Below are positions 16,831-31,042 of a stretch of 64,000 bases of DNA, piece by piece (the stretch's first letter is position 1; every line of letters starts with the position of its first letter). The DNA lies in contig NZ_CP059597.1 of NCBI RefSeq assembly GCF_022369435.1, positions 186,001-250,000 on the forward strand, in the 5' to 3' direction. Origin of the DNA: Campylobacter sp. RM10537 (GTDB lineage: Bacteria > Campylobacterota > Campylobacteria > Campylobacterales > Campylobacteraceae). A program made the position numbers and the translations under genes. The notes below the pieces were generated by a model. The model saw only the letters and a list, made by a program, of their open reading frames with translations. It did no database searches and was not told the DNA's origin.

Positions 16831-18117
16831 ATGAGTATCTTTAGTATCAATGATAACTCAAACTATAATTCTATACTTTCACAAGCAAAAGCTAATAAAG
16901 AAAGTAAAGAAAATTCTAAAATAAGTTTTGCTAATGCTTTTTAAAACAAAATGCTAGTAAGTTAAATGAAATTCAAAGTGCAAATTCACAAACTTTAATA
17001 AGAAGTGAAGTATTAAATTCTACTAATACAACAAATACTAGCAATAATACTAATTTTAGTATAAGTAGTAAGACAAGTTCTCCTAATTATAATATATCAA
17101 GTGAATTTAAAAACTCTATTTATACTCTAAAATATAAACAAGCAGATATAAGTAATAATACAGCCTATGGTTATAGTGTAGATAAAGATGGTTATATGGG
17201 AAGTGATTTTAACAAAGCTGCGGGACTTCCTGAAGATTTTAAGATACATAAATCTACTTTGGATGAGATAGAGAGAGTAGCTGAAAATAACTTTTATAAT
17301 GCAAAAATGGTGTGGATAAATATTATGATAATATAGATATGGCAAATACTATTAAACAATACTATAATCAATTTAATCAAATTATAAATCATACTTTTAA
17401 CGATACCAATAAAACAAGTTTTAGTGAAGCAGATTTAAATAGTTTGCCTAAAGGTGTAAGTTATTCTAGTAATGACAAAACCATAGGTGTTATGCCAAAA
17501 AATTATGATAAATTGCAAATTACAAATTATTGCAACACCCAAGAGCAATACGATGAAATGGAACAATTAGGAACAATTGCAAGTATCAATACAGGATTAC
17601 AGCCATTAGATTTTACTCCTCAGAGCATGCAAACTCAAAATTTAGATCAAGACAGTGCAAGAGATACTTTCAATCCTGATATGTCATTTTATCCAAAAAA
17701 TGAAGATGGAAGCTATTCTAAAGAAGCTTTGTTTATGAGCTTTTTAAAATCTTATCCGCCTCTTCCATCTTCAAATCAAGTTGTTTTCAGTCCTGAAGCA
17801 AAAGTTTTGGAAGCACAACGTAAGCTAGAAATGAAAGCAAATCCTTCTTTTGATGTTTCACTAGATGACATCATGACATAAAAAGTTGATTTTGCAAGTT
17901 TATTAAAAGGCTATGCACAAGATGGCTGGCTATATATGCAATGGATAAAGGGGTTAAATGGCAAAATACAAGCATAGGTTATGGTGGAGTTTGGTTTGAT
18001 AATCAGTTTAATCAAGCAAAAGCTAATGGTTGGAAAGCAAGTAGTGAAAGTATCAATTCTTATGTTGGATCTATAATGGATAGACTTAATAATCTTTTGG
18101 GACAAACTAGGGTTTAG
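16831..18117 (+). pseudogene. Broken sigma54-driven paralogue, left copy
   Basis: The intact product would be about 430 residues, starting MSIFSINDNSNYNSILSQAK and ending LGQTRV. Lesions: a frameshift at a T5 tract (16938-16942) gives a stop at 16942; a second frameshift at an A5 tract (17303-17307); a TAA replaces a sense codon at 17879-17881; and a deletion plus frame change near 17925-17960. Recognisable pieces include the 17312-17881 frame. The family has no signal peptide and is rich in Ser/Asn; I do not recognise a domain. The sigma54 promoter suggests the ancestor was a flagellar-regulon, perhaps flagellum-exported, protein. A second broken copy lies inverted beyond the rRNA operon. 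Confidence 0.8.
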
Positions 18118-18148
18118 GTTTTGATTAAAGGATTTTAATATTTTGATA

Positions 18149-18424
18149 TTAAAATCCAAAAGGTTCAATTTCGAAATTCAAAGATTTAGGTATATTAAGC
18201 TTATATTCTTTTAATTTCTTTCTAGGAGCAATGATTAAAGCAAATCCACCTTTATTGTATCTATCCCAAACACTAAAAAATTGTCTTTTAGAACTGATAT
18301 ATTCTCCATAACTTGGATCAAGCACTTGTAAAAAATCACCCCTGTGATTTATAATCACCACAAAATGTGGAAAACGTGTATCATCTTCAATCTTTACTAA
18401 AATAGGAATTCCTGCAAGTTTTCT
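18149..18424 (-). pseudogene. C-terminal remnant of a C39 (double-glycine) peptidase
   Basis: The open frame reads from 18424 (after a TAA at 18427-18425) to 18149 without a proper start. It contains LAGIPILVKIEDDTRFPHFVV, then INHRGDFLQVLDPSYGEY and the FFSVWDRYNKGGFALII block. The PHFVV His and LDPSYG Asp match the second and third catalytic residues of peptidase family C39; the N-terminal catalytic Cys part is missing. C39 enzymes cut leader peptides after Gly-Gly. A GTG at 18361 could start a 70-residue fragment, but no SD supports it. A protein with a double-glycine leader is encoded at 26355-26797, across the rRNA operon. Confidence 0.7.
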
Positions 18425-18694
18425 TTAATTTATTTAAAATAAAATATAGTTTTTCAAAAAAATAAATAAACAATTCAAAATTTCTTCCAAACTTATTAAC
18501 ACTTTAAACCCCCTTTAAGCTTAATTAGTTATACTTTCATTTCCTTTTTTAGAAGGGCTTAAAATCTTAAAAGAAGTTTCACAAATATTATTAGAATAAA
18601 TTATAGTTTTAATTTTTAATTAAAGCTTTGCTTTAATTTATAATTATTAAAATATTTTTTATTTTAAAGTTATTATTAAAAATAAAACTTCTAA

Positions 18695-18709
18695 TATAAT
18701 CATTATAAA
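18695..18709 (+). promoter_or_regulatory. Candidate rRNA operon promoter (-10 region)
   Basis: TATAAT at 18695-18700 with a second TATAAA at 18704-18709 in very AT-rich DNA, about 290 bases before 16S and about 70 before a boxA-like element. No good -35 is visible, which is usual for Campylobacter. Confidence 0.4.
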
Positions 18710-18773
18710 TGTTTTAATTTAAAAGATTAAAAAGTATTTTATTTTTTAATGATTTAAAAAGATTTTTTGTTTT

Positions 18774-18783
18774 TGTTCTTTTA
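18774..18783 (+). promoter_or_regulatory. boxA-like antitermination element, 16S leader
   Basis: TGTTCTTTTA resembles the rRNA boxA consensus (TGCTCTTTA) bound by NusB/NusE. The identical 10-mer recurs at 20855-20864 in front of 23S, which is where a second boxA is expected. Confidence 0.45.
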
Positions 18784-18989
18784 ATTTAATATTGTTATTC
18801 AAATCTTATAGTCAATCTTTGAAATCTAAATAAGTGATCGATTGAGCCAGATTAATAGATTTATTATTTTATAATCAATAATAAATCAAAATTTATATTA
18901 ATTATTAGGGTTAATAAAGTTTTCTTTATTAATCTAAAATATATTAAATACTTTTTCTTTGAAGAAAAAGATTAAACTTTTCTATAATT

Positions 18990-20503
<1,514 letters not shown>

Positions 20504-20596
20504 TAGAGTACAAAGTAATAAGTCTCACAACTATTACTTCATATAAACTCAATCGTCCTTGTTTAGATTTCAAAGATTGATGAAAAGCTAATTTAT

Positions 20597-20672
20597 GGGG
20601 AATTAGCTCAGCTGGGAGAGCGCCTGCTTTGCACGCAGGAGGTCAGCGGTTCGATCCCGCTATTCTCCACCA
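20597..20672 (+). tRNA. tRNA-Ala (TGC)
   Basis: 76 bases with encoded CCA. The acceptor stem GGGGAAT/ATTCTCC, D-loop AGCTCAGCTGG, anticodon TGC in CTTTGCACG and T-loop GGTTCGATCC are all present. Located in the 16S-23S spacer. Confidence 0.96.
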
Positions 20673-20678
20673 TGATAA

Positions 20679-20755
20679 GGGCCTATAGCTCAGCTGGTTA
20701 GAGTGCACCCCTGATAAGGGTGAGGTCACAAGTTCAAGTCTTGTTAGGCCCACCA
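20679..20755 (+). tRNA. tRNA-Ile (GAT)
   Basis: 77 bases with encoded CCA. The acceptor stem GGGCCTA/TAGGCCC, anticodon GAT in CTGATAAG and T-arm AGTTCAAGTCT are present. It follows tRNA-Ala by 6 bases in the spacer, the common Ala-Ile order. Confidence 0.96.
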
Positions 20756-20773
20756 TTAAATTAAGATTTGAAA

Positions 20774-20847
20774 TTAAAACCTAAAATAAGTATATAAATT
20801 GATTTAAAAACTAAAATAATATTTTATATGTTTATTTTAGGTTTTAA
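20774..20847 (+). repeat. 16-bp inverted repeat in the tRNA-Ile/23S spacer
   Basis: TTAAAACCTAAAATAA at 20774-20789 is perfectly complementary to 20832-20847, with a 42-base AT-rich loop. Likely a processing or folding element of the rRNA precursor. Confidence 0.6.
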
Positions 20848-20854
20848 ACCTAAA

Positions 20855-20864
20855 TGTTCTTTTA
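20855..20864 (+). promoter_or_regulatory. boxA-like antitermination element, 23S leader
   Basis: TGTTCTTTTA, identical to the element at 18774-18783, about 360 bases before 23S. The rest of the spacer (20756-21225) is AT-rich and has no gene. Confidence 0.45.
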
Positions 20865-21178
20865 CTTACCAATGTTAAAAGTCACAAGCAAGTTTTAAAA
20901 ACAATTTTACTGAACTTGTTAAAGAATAAAACTTCACTGTCTTTTTCTTTAAAAAACTAAAAAGAATTTAAAATAATGTTTTTAGTGCTTTATTAATTAT
21001 TTTTTATCATAAATAAATATTTAAATAAAAAATTAAAAAATATATTTAATTTTCTTTCTTTATTTCTTTTTTTAAAGAATAAGTTTTAAACTTCACAGCT
21101 TATATTGTTGCTTAATATAAGTGTTTAAATGCTTTCCGTCTTAAGACAGATATTAAAGAAGTCTTATTATAAAAACTT

Positions 21179-21196
21179 TAACAAGGAAGTGATGCG
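21179..21196 (+). other. 23S processing stem, 5' arm
   Basis: TTAACAAGGAAGTGATGC pairs perfectly over 18 bases with the sequence at 24143-24160 after 23S. Such stems are cut by RNase III to release pre-23S rRNA. Confidence 0.75.
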
Positions 21197-21225
21197 TTTT
21201 AGAATCAACTAAAAAAAGGTAAAAA

Positions 21226-24132
<2,907 letters not shown>

Positions 24133-24142
24133 TTTTAATAAG

Positions 24143-24160
24143 CATCACTTCCTTGTTAAG
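24143..24160 (+). other. 23S processing stem, 3' arm
   Basis: GCATCACTTCCTTGTTAA is the complement of 21179-21196 on the 5' side of 23S, forming an RNase III-type processing stem around the rRNA. Confidence 0.75.
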
Positions 24161-24246
24161 GTTTTTACCTTAAAAAGAAAGAGTAAAGTTTTTAACTTGC
24201 TTTTAACATTGTTTTTTAAGTATTTTTAATAAGAATATTTAAATAA

Positions 24247-24370
24247 CAATGTCCGTGATTATACAGATGTGGAAACGCCTTGCTCCATCCCGAACCAAGA
24301 AGCTAAGCACATCGTGGGTGATGATACTACGCCTTACTGGCAGGGGGAAAGTAGCTCATTGCGGGCTTGT
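24247..24370 (+). rRNA. 5S ribosomal RNA
   Basis: About 120 bases including GTCCGTGATTATACAGATG, ACGCCTTGCTCCATCCCGAA and TGGCAGGGGGAAAGTAGC. The ends ACAATGTCCG and GCGGGCTTGTT pair as the closing helix. It completes the operon in the order 16S-Ala-Ile-23S-5S. Confidence 0.93.
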
Positions 24371-24931
24371 TAATTTATTCTACTTCTTAATTATAATCTT
24401 TATTTAATCTTTTATTCTTTTTAATATAATAAGTTTAGTTAATGTTAGTTTGCTTAGTTATTTATATAGATTTATTTTACTTTTTAAGTTATTAATTGGT
24501 TTAAGGTTTTATTTGTGTCTTAATTTAGATTATAGTTTTTAACTAATGTTTGATTGGTTTAGATTAATCTTTATTTTTCATATCTTTGATTTGGTTATTT
24601 AATAAAAGAATTTAGTTTAAGGTTTGTATTTGCTTGTCTTGTTTAGTTATATAGCTTTAGCTAATATTTGATTGGTTTTTGTTTTTCTTGGTTGTTATGG
24701 TTAAGTTAGTCTTGTATAGTTAAGCTTTTTAGGGTTAGTCTTATTAAAATGAGTTTTATGGATCTTGTTAAATTAGTCTTTTATTTTTTTATTTGAATGC
24801 TTTGTATGTTTTAGCTTTTGTTGTTTTAGTTTGTGAATTGATTGTATATAGGAGTTTTTAGTTTAGAGTTTGAGTTTATTCAATGATTTAATAAGATAGG
24901 TGTTTGTAAAAAATAGTTTTTAAAATTTAAC
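24371..24931. other. Non-coding AT-rich region after 5S with diverged repeats
   Basis: About 560 bases without a supported gene, strongly T-biased on the plus strand. Two diverged direct copies of about 63 bases lie at about 24498-24560 and 24614-24678; both contain GTTTAAGG near the start and end in TTTGATTGGTTT. A less similar copy may begin near 24438. No clear rho-independent terminator for the rRNA operon is seen. Confidence 0.5.
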
Positions 24932-26253
24932 CTAAACCCTAGTTTGTCCTATGAGATTATTTAATCTATCCATTATAGATCCAACATAAGAATTTATACT
25001 TTCACTGCTTGCTTTCCAGCCATTAGCTTTTGCTTGATGAAACTGATTATCAAACCAAGCTCCACCATAACCTATGCTTGTATTTTGCCAAGCAACTCCT
25101 TTTTCCATTGCATATATATCTGCATCAAGCTAGCCATCTTGTGCATAACCTTTTAATAAACTTGCAAAATCCACTTTGCCTGTCATAATGTCATCGAAAT
25201 CTACATTAGAGTATTTTGGGATACTTTGTTTGGCAACATTAAGATTATAATTCATTGCTTGCGGTGCAATAGTTGTATTTTTTCCTGCAACCATATAACC
25301 ACCTTCTGATTTTAAAAAGCTCATAAACAAAGCTTCTTTAGAATAACTTCCATCTTCATTTTGTGGATAAACTGACATATCAGGATTAAATCCACCTTCC
25401 ATTAAAGCTCCTTGTGATCAACTTTGAGTTGATATATTTAATTTTTGCGGATAAAAATCAATACCTGTCATTCCCATTTGTATTGCTTGAGCTTCATGAA
25501 ATTCATCATCTGTTTTAAAAACATTAGTTACTTTTGTGTTAGAATGATTAACTAGTCCTAATGCATTATAAGGATTGGATTGATCTGAAAAATCTAAACC
25601 TTTATAGCCAACAGAAATATAACCCTTAGGCATAGAATTTATATCTGCTTCAGTGAAACTTGTTTTATTGGTATCATTAAAAGTATGATTAACAATTTGA
25701 TTAAATTGATTATAATATTGTTTTATGGTATCAGCCATATCGATATTAGTAAAATAGCGAGAAATTCCTAGCTGTTCTTTTATATCTTGATATTGTGCTT
25801 CATTAAAGTTATATATCTCATCCAAAGTAGATTTATGTATCTTAAAATCTTCAGGAAGTCCCGCAGCTTTGTTAAAATCACTTCCCATATAACCATCTTT
25901 ATCTACACTATAACCATAGGCTGTATTATTACTTATATCTGCTTGTTTATATTTTAGAGTATAAATAGAGTTTTTAAATTCACTTGATATATTATAATTA
26001 GGAGAACTTGTCTTACTACTTATACTAAAATTAGTATTATTGCTAGTATTTGTTGTATTAGTAGAATTTAATACTTCACTTCTTATTAAAGTTTGTGAAT
26101 TTGCACTTTGAATTTCATTTAACTTACTAGCATTTTGTTTTAAAAAGCATTAGCAAAACTTATTTTAGAATTTTCTTTACTTTCTTTATTAGCTTTTGCT
26201 TGTGAAAGTATAGAATTATAGTTTGAGTTATCATTGATACTAAAGATACTCAT
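24932..26253 (-). pseudogene. Broken sigma54-driven paralogue, right copy
   Basis: The inverted relative of the left copy. It starts MSIFSINDNSNYNSILSQAK at 26253 and ends LIGQTRV at 24932. Lesions: the same T5-tract frameshift as the left copy (about 26142), an in-frame TGA at 25418-25420 and an in-frame TAG at 25130-25132. Between these the frame is well kept, including DDIMTGKVDFASLLKGYAQDG. The first 145 or so codons and last 70 codons match the left copy; the middle is diverged, so these are separate paralogues, not one recent duplication. Domain family not recognised. Confidence 0.8.
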
Positions 26254-26311
26254 ATTAATTCCTTAATTTAGATTTTTTTGCCTTCAATCTAAATATCTTA
26301 AAATAATATAA

Positions 26312-26325
26312 GCAAGAAGTGTTCC
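26312..26325 (-). promoter_or_regulatory. Sigma54 promoter of right pseudogene
   Basis: On the minus strand GGAACACTTCTTGC with GG at 26325-26324 and GC at 26313-26312, spacing 10. Identical to the left copy, and again overlapping the right arm of the GTTCCACTT hairpin. Confidence 0.8.
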
Positions 26326-26343
26326 ACTTTGGATAAGTGGAAC
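26321..26343 (-). terminator. Hairpin overlapping a sigma54 promoter (right)
   Basis: Same 9-bp inverted repeat as at 16741-16763. Here it lies 11 bases after the end of the double-glycine protein gene and may end its transcript. Confidence 0.5.
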
Positions 26344-26354
26344 GAAGAAATAGT

Positions 26355-26797
26355 TTAATATTGATTTTGGAATTGTCTTAAAATTTCATAAGCAGGACTA
26401 TTTACATAAGCCCAGATATTTGTGCCTGAACCGTATTTGCTTGAAAAATATTGTAAATAATAATCTTTTTGATTATTAACGTAGCGGTATTTAGCTATGA
26501 TATAGCCATCACTTGAATAACCAAGTTGTGCACTTACTAATCCATGATCATTACTGTTGTCATCTAGAACAACATATCCGTAAGAGCTTAAAGAACCAGC
26601 ATTATAATCAAAAGCACTGTCTCTCATAAATCTATACCCACCCTTAACCTCTTTCATCTCATCAAGACTAAGAACTTTAACACCTGCACTATTATCACTA
26701 ATTACTCCATTACTGACTTTAGCAAGAATATCTTCTGCAAAAGCAGAACTTGACAATAAAGCACCTAAAACTACAACACTCAATAGTTTTTAAACAT
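26355..26797 (-). pseudogene. Secreted protein with double-glycine leader motif, start frameshifted
   Basis: SD AAGGAG precedes an ATG at 26797, but the frame stops after five codons. One more A in the A5 tract (26787-26791) would join ATG-TTT-AAA-AAA-CTA to the long frame and give MFKKLLSVVVLGALLSSSAFA, a typical Sec signal peptide. The remaining frame, read from a TTG at 26783, encodes 142 residues. At about residue 45 it has LSLDEMKEVKGG, a good match to the double-glycine leader cut by C39 peptidases. The rest is Tyr/Ser/Gly-rich, without Cys, and not recognised. Translation from the TTG would give a shortened signal peptide, so some export cannot be ruled out. A sequencing error is another explanation. 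It may be the substrate of the C39 peptidase whose remnant lies at 18149-18424. Confidence 0.65.
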
Positions 26798-27128
26798 TTT
26801 AGCTCCTTGTTTTAAAATGTAGTATAATTATTTTAGATTGTTAAACTAAATTTTTTTAAAGTCTCAATTTTTAAGGGTTTGAAAATATTTATAATGAATT
26901 TTAGCGTTTTAAAAATTTTTATTTTAATCATATATAAATTTGTAATATTATTTTAGTAATTAATTTTTTATCACCAAGCTTTAAAATTGTTTTTTATATT
27001 ATTTTTATAAGTTTTCTTTGTTTTTGTTTTCTGTTTGCATAGGGGTTTGGAAATTTTTTATCTTTGCTTGAACATTTTCATCGGTTTGTTATTTTTCGGC
27101 TTTTATTAATATAATAAAAATATTAAAA
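26798..27128. other. Intergenic region with promoter of the double-glycine gene
   Basis: About 330 AT-rich bases. On the minus strand a TATACT -10 element (about 26819-26824) lies before the SD of the leftward gene. Nothing else recognisable, and no clear murD terminator. Confidence 0.4.
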
Positions 27129-28337
27129 TTAAATTTTATTGATACATTCTTTAAAAGTTTTTCCGCGTTCTATATAAGAACTAAATTGATCTAGGCTGGC
27201 ACAAGCGGGACTTAAAAGAGCAACTTCATTTTTTTGAAGAACTTTTGAAATTTCTTCTACAGCTTTGCTTAATATTTCACATTTGATTATTTTTATATCA
27301 ACATTTTCGGCGTAATTAAGCATTTTTTTCGTGCTTATACCTATAGCATAAAGTGTAATGTCAAATTTTTTCATAAAATTAAATAAAGCACTTAAATCCA
27401 CACCCTTATCATCTCCACCGATAATTAAATGGATTTTTTTATCCTTGTATCGATTTAGTGCCGCCATAACAGCACTTTCATTGGTTGCTTTTGTGTCATT
27501 TACCCAAAGTCTTCCTTGGGCATCAAATAATTCTTCAAGTTTGTTTTCTTCAAGGGTAAATTGATTTAAAAAATCATAACTTAAAGTATCTAATAAAATT
27601 TTTTCTATAGCTAAAGCCATAATAGCATCTAGTAAAAAAGGACTTTTAAAAGAAATTTTATCTATATTAATACCAAATTTATTTGCTAAATCTTTTTCAT
27701 CTTCATAAGAAATAATATACGCTTTAGTAGGAGTATTCTCATAAATTTTTGGTAAAATTGCTATATCGCATTCATTCATTCTTTCTAAAACACTCAGTTT
27801 GTCTTTGACATAATTTTCAAAATTTCCATGCCACGAAAGATGATCAACACTTATAGGCAAAAGAACGTAAATTTCGGGTTTGGCAATGTGAGTATAATGA
27901 AGAGTGAAAGACGAAGTTTCAAGCACCCAAAGTTTAGCATGAGTATCAAGTTCAGCTAAAGGAATGCCGATATTTCCACCCATTATGGCACCTACATGTG
28001 ATAATAAATGCGTTGTCATTTGCGTGGTTGTTGTTTTTCCGTTTGTACCACTAATCCAAACAGATCTTGGCATAGCATCATAAAAAAAGTCATATTCACT
28101 TTGTAAATTTTTTGCTTTTTTTATTAATGCATGGTTTGGCGGAAAACCTGGACTTGGAATTTCAAGATCGCTTGAATTTTGATCAAAATCTTTAGGGTTT
28201 AAAAGATAATTACCTAATTTGTCTTGAGCTGTGTTTTTGAAATGATCATCATAAATATTAAAAACACCAAATTTATTAGCAAGATTTTTTGCTATAGCCT
28301 GTGTTGTTTTTCCATATCCAAAAAGAGAAATTTTCAT
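27129..28337 (-). CDS. murD: UDP-N-acetylmuramoylalanine--D-glutamate ligase
   Basis: About 402 residues from the ATG at 28337 ([19 protein letters not shown]). I reject an upstream in-frame start at 28394, since that part lies within mraY. The Mur ligase ATP-binding P-loop [20 protein letters not shown] and the [19 protein letters not shown] block near the C terminus are present. The enzyme adds D-Glu to UDP-MurNAc-L-Ala in the cytoplasm. Its ATG overlaps the mraY stop (TGATG), so the two are coupled. Slightly shorter than the usual 440 residues, as in other Campylobacterota. Confidence 0.93.
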   Translation of the reverse strand: MKISLFGYGKTTQAIAKNLANKFGVFNIYDDHFKNTAQDKLGNYLLNPKDFDQNSSDLEIPSPGFPPNHALIKKAKNLQSEYDFFYDAMPRSVWISGTNGKTTTTQMTTHLLSHVGAIMGGNIGIPLAELDTHAKLWVLETSSFTLHYTHIAKPEIYVLLPISVDHLSWHGNFENYVKDKLSVLERMNECDIAILPKIYENTPTKAYIISYEDEKDLANKFGINIDKISFKSPFLLDAIMALAIEKILLDTLSYDFLNQFTLEENKLEELFDAQGRLWVNDTKATNESAVMAALNRYKDKKIHLIIGGDDKGVDLSALFNFMKKFDITLYAIGISTKKMLNYAENVDIKIIKCEILSKAVEEISKVLQKNEVALLSPACASLDQFSSYIERGKTFKECINKI

Positions 28338-29398
28338 CAGCGTAACTTTATAGATGCAAGTGCGAGCAAATTTGTAAGAAAAGCGATCATCCAAAAGCGT
28401 ACTATGATTTTATTTTCCACCCATCCTACTTTTTCAAAATGATGATGAATGGGTGCCATTTTAAAGACTCTTTTGTTAAAAATTTTAAAGCTTCCCACTT
28501 GTAAAATAACTGAAATAGTCTCAAGAACAAAGACAAAACCTATAAGCAAGAGTAAAACTTCATTTTTGCTGATTATGGCTAAAAATCCTATAAATCCTCC
28601 AATTGCCAAACTTCCACTATCTCCCATAAAAACTTGGGCAGGGTAACAGTTATACCATAGAAACCCCATTAAAGCACCAATGAGCGCAGCACAAATAATA
28701 CTGACTTCGCCTAAACCTTGAATTTTTGGTAGAAGCAAGTATTCACTATAGTTAAAATTTCCGCTTAAATACAGAAGAATACCTAAAGTTGATAAAGAGA
28801 AAATACTAGGTACAGTTGCTAAGCCATCAAGTCCATCGGTTAAATTTACAGCATTAGAACTTGAGATCAAGACTAAAATCCAAAAGAAAAGTGCAAAAAT
28901 TTCCATATTAAAAAGAGGATACTTATAAAATGGAATATAAAATTCGGTATTAAATTGAGGACTAAAATATAAAGGTAAAACACAAATTAAACTAGCACCA
29001 ATTTGAGCTAAAAGTTTCATTTTTGGACTAAGTCCTGAGTGATTATTTTTTTTTAAAACTTTACCCAGATCATCAATAAGACCAATAAGACAAAAAAGAG
29101 TAAGACAAAGTAAAGCGCTTATAGCGAAAATATTTTCATATCTTATGCACAATAAACTTGCTAAGAGAGCAGAAAATATAAATACAAGGCCACCCATAGT
29201 TGGAGTATGTGATTTTATTTTATGATTTTCAGGGGCATGTTCATAAATAGGCTGATTAGCATTTTTAATTTTTGCCCAAGCTATAAATTTAGGCATTAAA
29301 AATAAAGACAAACATAAAGCAATAAAAAATGCAAAACCAGCACGCACACTAATATAAGTAAAAAAAGCATAATTGCTTAAATCAGAAAGATAATACAA
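28337..29398 (-). CDS. mraY: Phospho-N-acetylmuramoyl-pentapeptide transferase
   Basis: A 353-residue polytopic membrane enzyme with about ten hydrophobic segments. Signature pieces are [27 protein letters not shown] (with the catalytic Asp cluster), [14 protein letters not shown] and [13 protein letters not shown]. It transfers phospho-MurNAc-pentapeptide to undecaprenyl phosphate, making lipid I. First gene of the mraY-murD unit, divergent from gpmI with 77 bases between them. Confidence 0.95.
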   Translation of the reverse strand: MYYLSDLSNYAFFTYISVRAGFAFFIALCLSLFLMPKFIAWAKIKNANQPIYEHAPENHKIKSHTPTMGGLVFIFSALLASLLCIRYENIFAISALLCLTLFCLIGLIDDLGKVLKKNNHSGLSPKMKLLAQIGASLICVLPLYFSPQFNTEFYIPFYKYPLFNMEIFALFFWILVLISSSNAVNLTDGLDGLATVPSIFSLSTLGILLYLSGNFNYSEYLLLPKIQGLGEVSIICAALIGALMGFLWYNCYPAQVFMGDSGSLAIGGFIGFLAIISKNEVLLLLIGFVFVLETISVILQVGSFKIFNKRVFKMAPIHHHFEKVGWVENKIIVRFWMIAFLTNLLALASIKLR

Positions 29399-29475
29399 AT
29401 TGAACCTTTTTTTGGTTTTTGAAAGCTTAATTTTATTAAAATGTAACCAAAAAAATTCTTATAAAGTTTATAATA

Positions 29476-30954
29476 ATGAAACAAAAATGTATTTTAGTGA
29501 TTACAGATGGAATAGGTTTTAATAAAGATAAAAATTTTAATGCTTTTGAGATGGCAAAAAAACCCACTTATGAAAAGCTTTTTAAAGAGGTACCTTATTC
29601 TTTATTGAAAACCAGTGGCTTGGCGGTAGGTTTACCCGAAGGTCAAATGGGCAATAGTGAAGTAGGTCATATGTGTATAGGTAGTGGACAGATTATTTAT
29701 CAAAATTTAGTACGAATTAACCAAGCTATTAAAAATGATCAACTTAAAAACAATTTCAATTTAAAAAGTTTATTAGAAAAATGTAGAAGAATCCATATTA
29801 TAGGTCTTTATAGTAATGGTGGAGTGCATTCTATGGATGCGCATTTTAATGCTTTGCTTGAAATTTGCGCTAAAAATGGCAATGAGGTTTTTGCTCATGC
29901 AATCACTGATGGACGAGATGTGGATCCAAAAAGTGCTATAGGTTTTATTGAAAATTTGCAAGAATATTGTCATAAGTTAGAAATTTGCTTTGCAACTTTG
30001 TGTGGACGTTTTTATGCAATGGATAGGGATAAACGCTGGGATAGAATTGAAGAATATTATCAATGTTTAATAGGTAAAAGTCAAAGTACTGATGATTTTA
30101 TAAAATATATAAAGCAGAGTTATCAAGAACAAGTTACGGATGAATTTATAAAGGCGATTAAACATAAAGATTATAAAGGAATTGATGAAGATGATGGATT
30201 GATTTTTATTAATTTTAGAAATGACAGAATGAAACAGCTTGTTGAAGCACTAAATTTTCAAGATTTTAAAGAGTTTAAACGAGATAAAATCTTTAAAAAT
30301 TTATTAACTATGAGTGTCTATGACGATAATTTTAATATTCCTGTAATTTTTCAAAAAGAAAAAATTCACAATACTTTACCTGAAATAGTTTCTAAAGCAG
30401 GATTAACTCAACTTCATACAGCAGAAACAGAAAAATATGCCCATGTTACTTTTTTCTTTAATGGTGGTAAAGAAGAATTATTGGAAAATGAAACAAGAGT
30501 TTTAATTCCAAGTCCTAAAGTTAAAACTTACGATGAAAAACCTCAAATGAGTGCTTTTGAGGTATGTGAAGTTGTAAAGAAAGGAATCAATCAGGGTGAA
30601 GATTTTATCGTTGTTAATTTTGCTAATGGAGATATGGTAGGGCATACTGGGAATTTTAATGCAGCTATTGAAGCTGTAGAAGCTGTAGATGTTTGTTTAG
30701 GTGAAGTAATTGAATATGCTAGAAAAAATAATTATGCTTTCATTATTACAAGCGATCATGGAAATTGTGAAGCTATGCAAGATGAAGAAGGTAACTTGCT
30801 TACCAATCATACAACCTTTGATGTTTTTGTATTTGTAGAGGCAAGTGGAGTAAGAAAAATTAAAAATAATATGGGGCTTAGTAATATAGCTGCAAGTGTT
30901 TTAAAAATTTTAGGCTTAAAAATTCCAAAAGAAATGAATGAAGCTTTATTTTAA
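29476..30954 (+). CDS. gpmI: 2,3-bisphosphoglycerate-independent phosphoglycerate mutase
   Basis: A 492-residue metalloenzyme of glycolysis/gluconeogenesis. The start VITDGIGFNKDKNFNAF, the catalytic Ser in MGNSEVGHMCIGSGQ (about residue 61), AITDGRDVDPKSA, and the metal-binding NFANGDMVGHTGN and ITSDHGNCE are all intact. No clear SD is visible before the ATG; TATAAA/TATAAT elements lie within 15 bases of it, so the mRNA may have a very short leader. This glycolytic half is used for gluconeogenesis in Campylobacter. Confidence 0.95.
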   Translation: MKQKCILVITDGIGFNKDKNFNAFEMAKKPTYEKLFKEVPYSLLKTSGLAVGLPEGQMGNSEVGHMCIGSGQIIYQNLVRINQAIKNDQLKNNFNLKSLLEKCRRIHIIGLYSNGGVHSMDAHFNALLEICAKNGNEVFAHAITDGRDVDPKSAIGFIENLQEYCHKLEICFATLCGRFYAMDRDKRWDRIEEYYQCLIGKSQSTDDFIKYIKQSYQEQVTDEFIKAIKHKDYKGIDEDDGLIFINFRNDRMKQLVEALNFQDFKEFKRDKIFKNLLTMSVYDDNFNIPVIFQKEKIHNTLPEIVSKAGLTQLHTAETEKYAHVTFFFNGGKEELLENETRVLIPSPKVKTYDEKPQMSAFEVCEVVKKGINQGEDFIVVNFANGDMVGHTGNFNAAIEAVEAVDVCLGEVIEYARKNNYAFIITSDHGNCEAMQDEEGNLLTNHTTFDVFVFVEASGVRKIKNNMGLSNIAASVLKILGLKIPKEMNEALF

Positions 30955-31042
30955 TTGATTTGCTTTTTTATTTTTAAATTTGTTAAAATTCCAAGACTAA
31001 CAAAATTTTTAAAAGATTAATTTTTAATTCAAGGATAAGATT

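Larger units (their letters stand above)
16738..17276 (+). repeat. Inverted repeat block A, left copy (5' part of paralogue)
   Basis: About 540 bases that recur, nearly base for base, in inverted orientation at 25808-26346. The block covers a hairpin, a sigma54 promoter and the first 145 or so codons of a broken gene, and ends where the two proteins diverge after HKSTLDEI. Extent judged by eye. Confidence 0.85.
18425..18985. other. AT-rich region upstream of 16S rRNA
   Basis: About 560 bases without a credible gene. A short plus-strand frame (about 18550-18600, LEGLKILKEVSQILLE, then stop) could be the tail of a lost gene. The right half holds the likely rRNA promoter and leader. Confidence 0.5.
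25808..26346 (-). repeat. Inverted repeat block A, right copy
   Basis: Counterpart of 16738-17276 on the opposite strand (16741 corresponds to 26343). It holds the same hairpin, sigma54 promoter, gene start and T-tract frameshift. The two copies flank the rRNA operon about 8.5 kb apart. Confidence 0.85.

Noticed and set aside
24438-24680. CRISPR array
   Set aside because: Repeats are diverged, long and only two or three; no regular spacers or cas genes.
27129-28394. Longer murD starting at 28394
   Set aside because: The extra 19 codons lie within mraY and precede the conserved start [11 protein letters not shown]; the overlap TGATG supports 28337.
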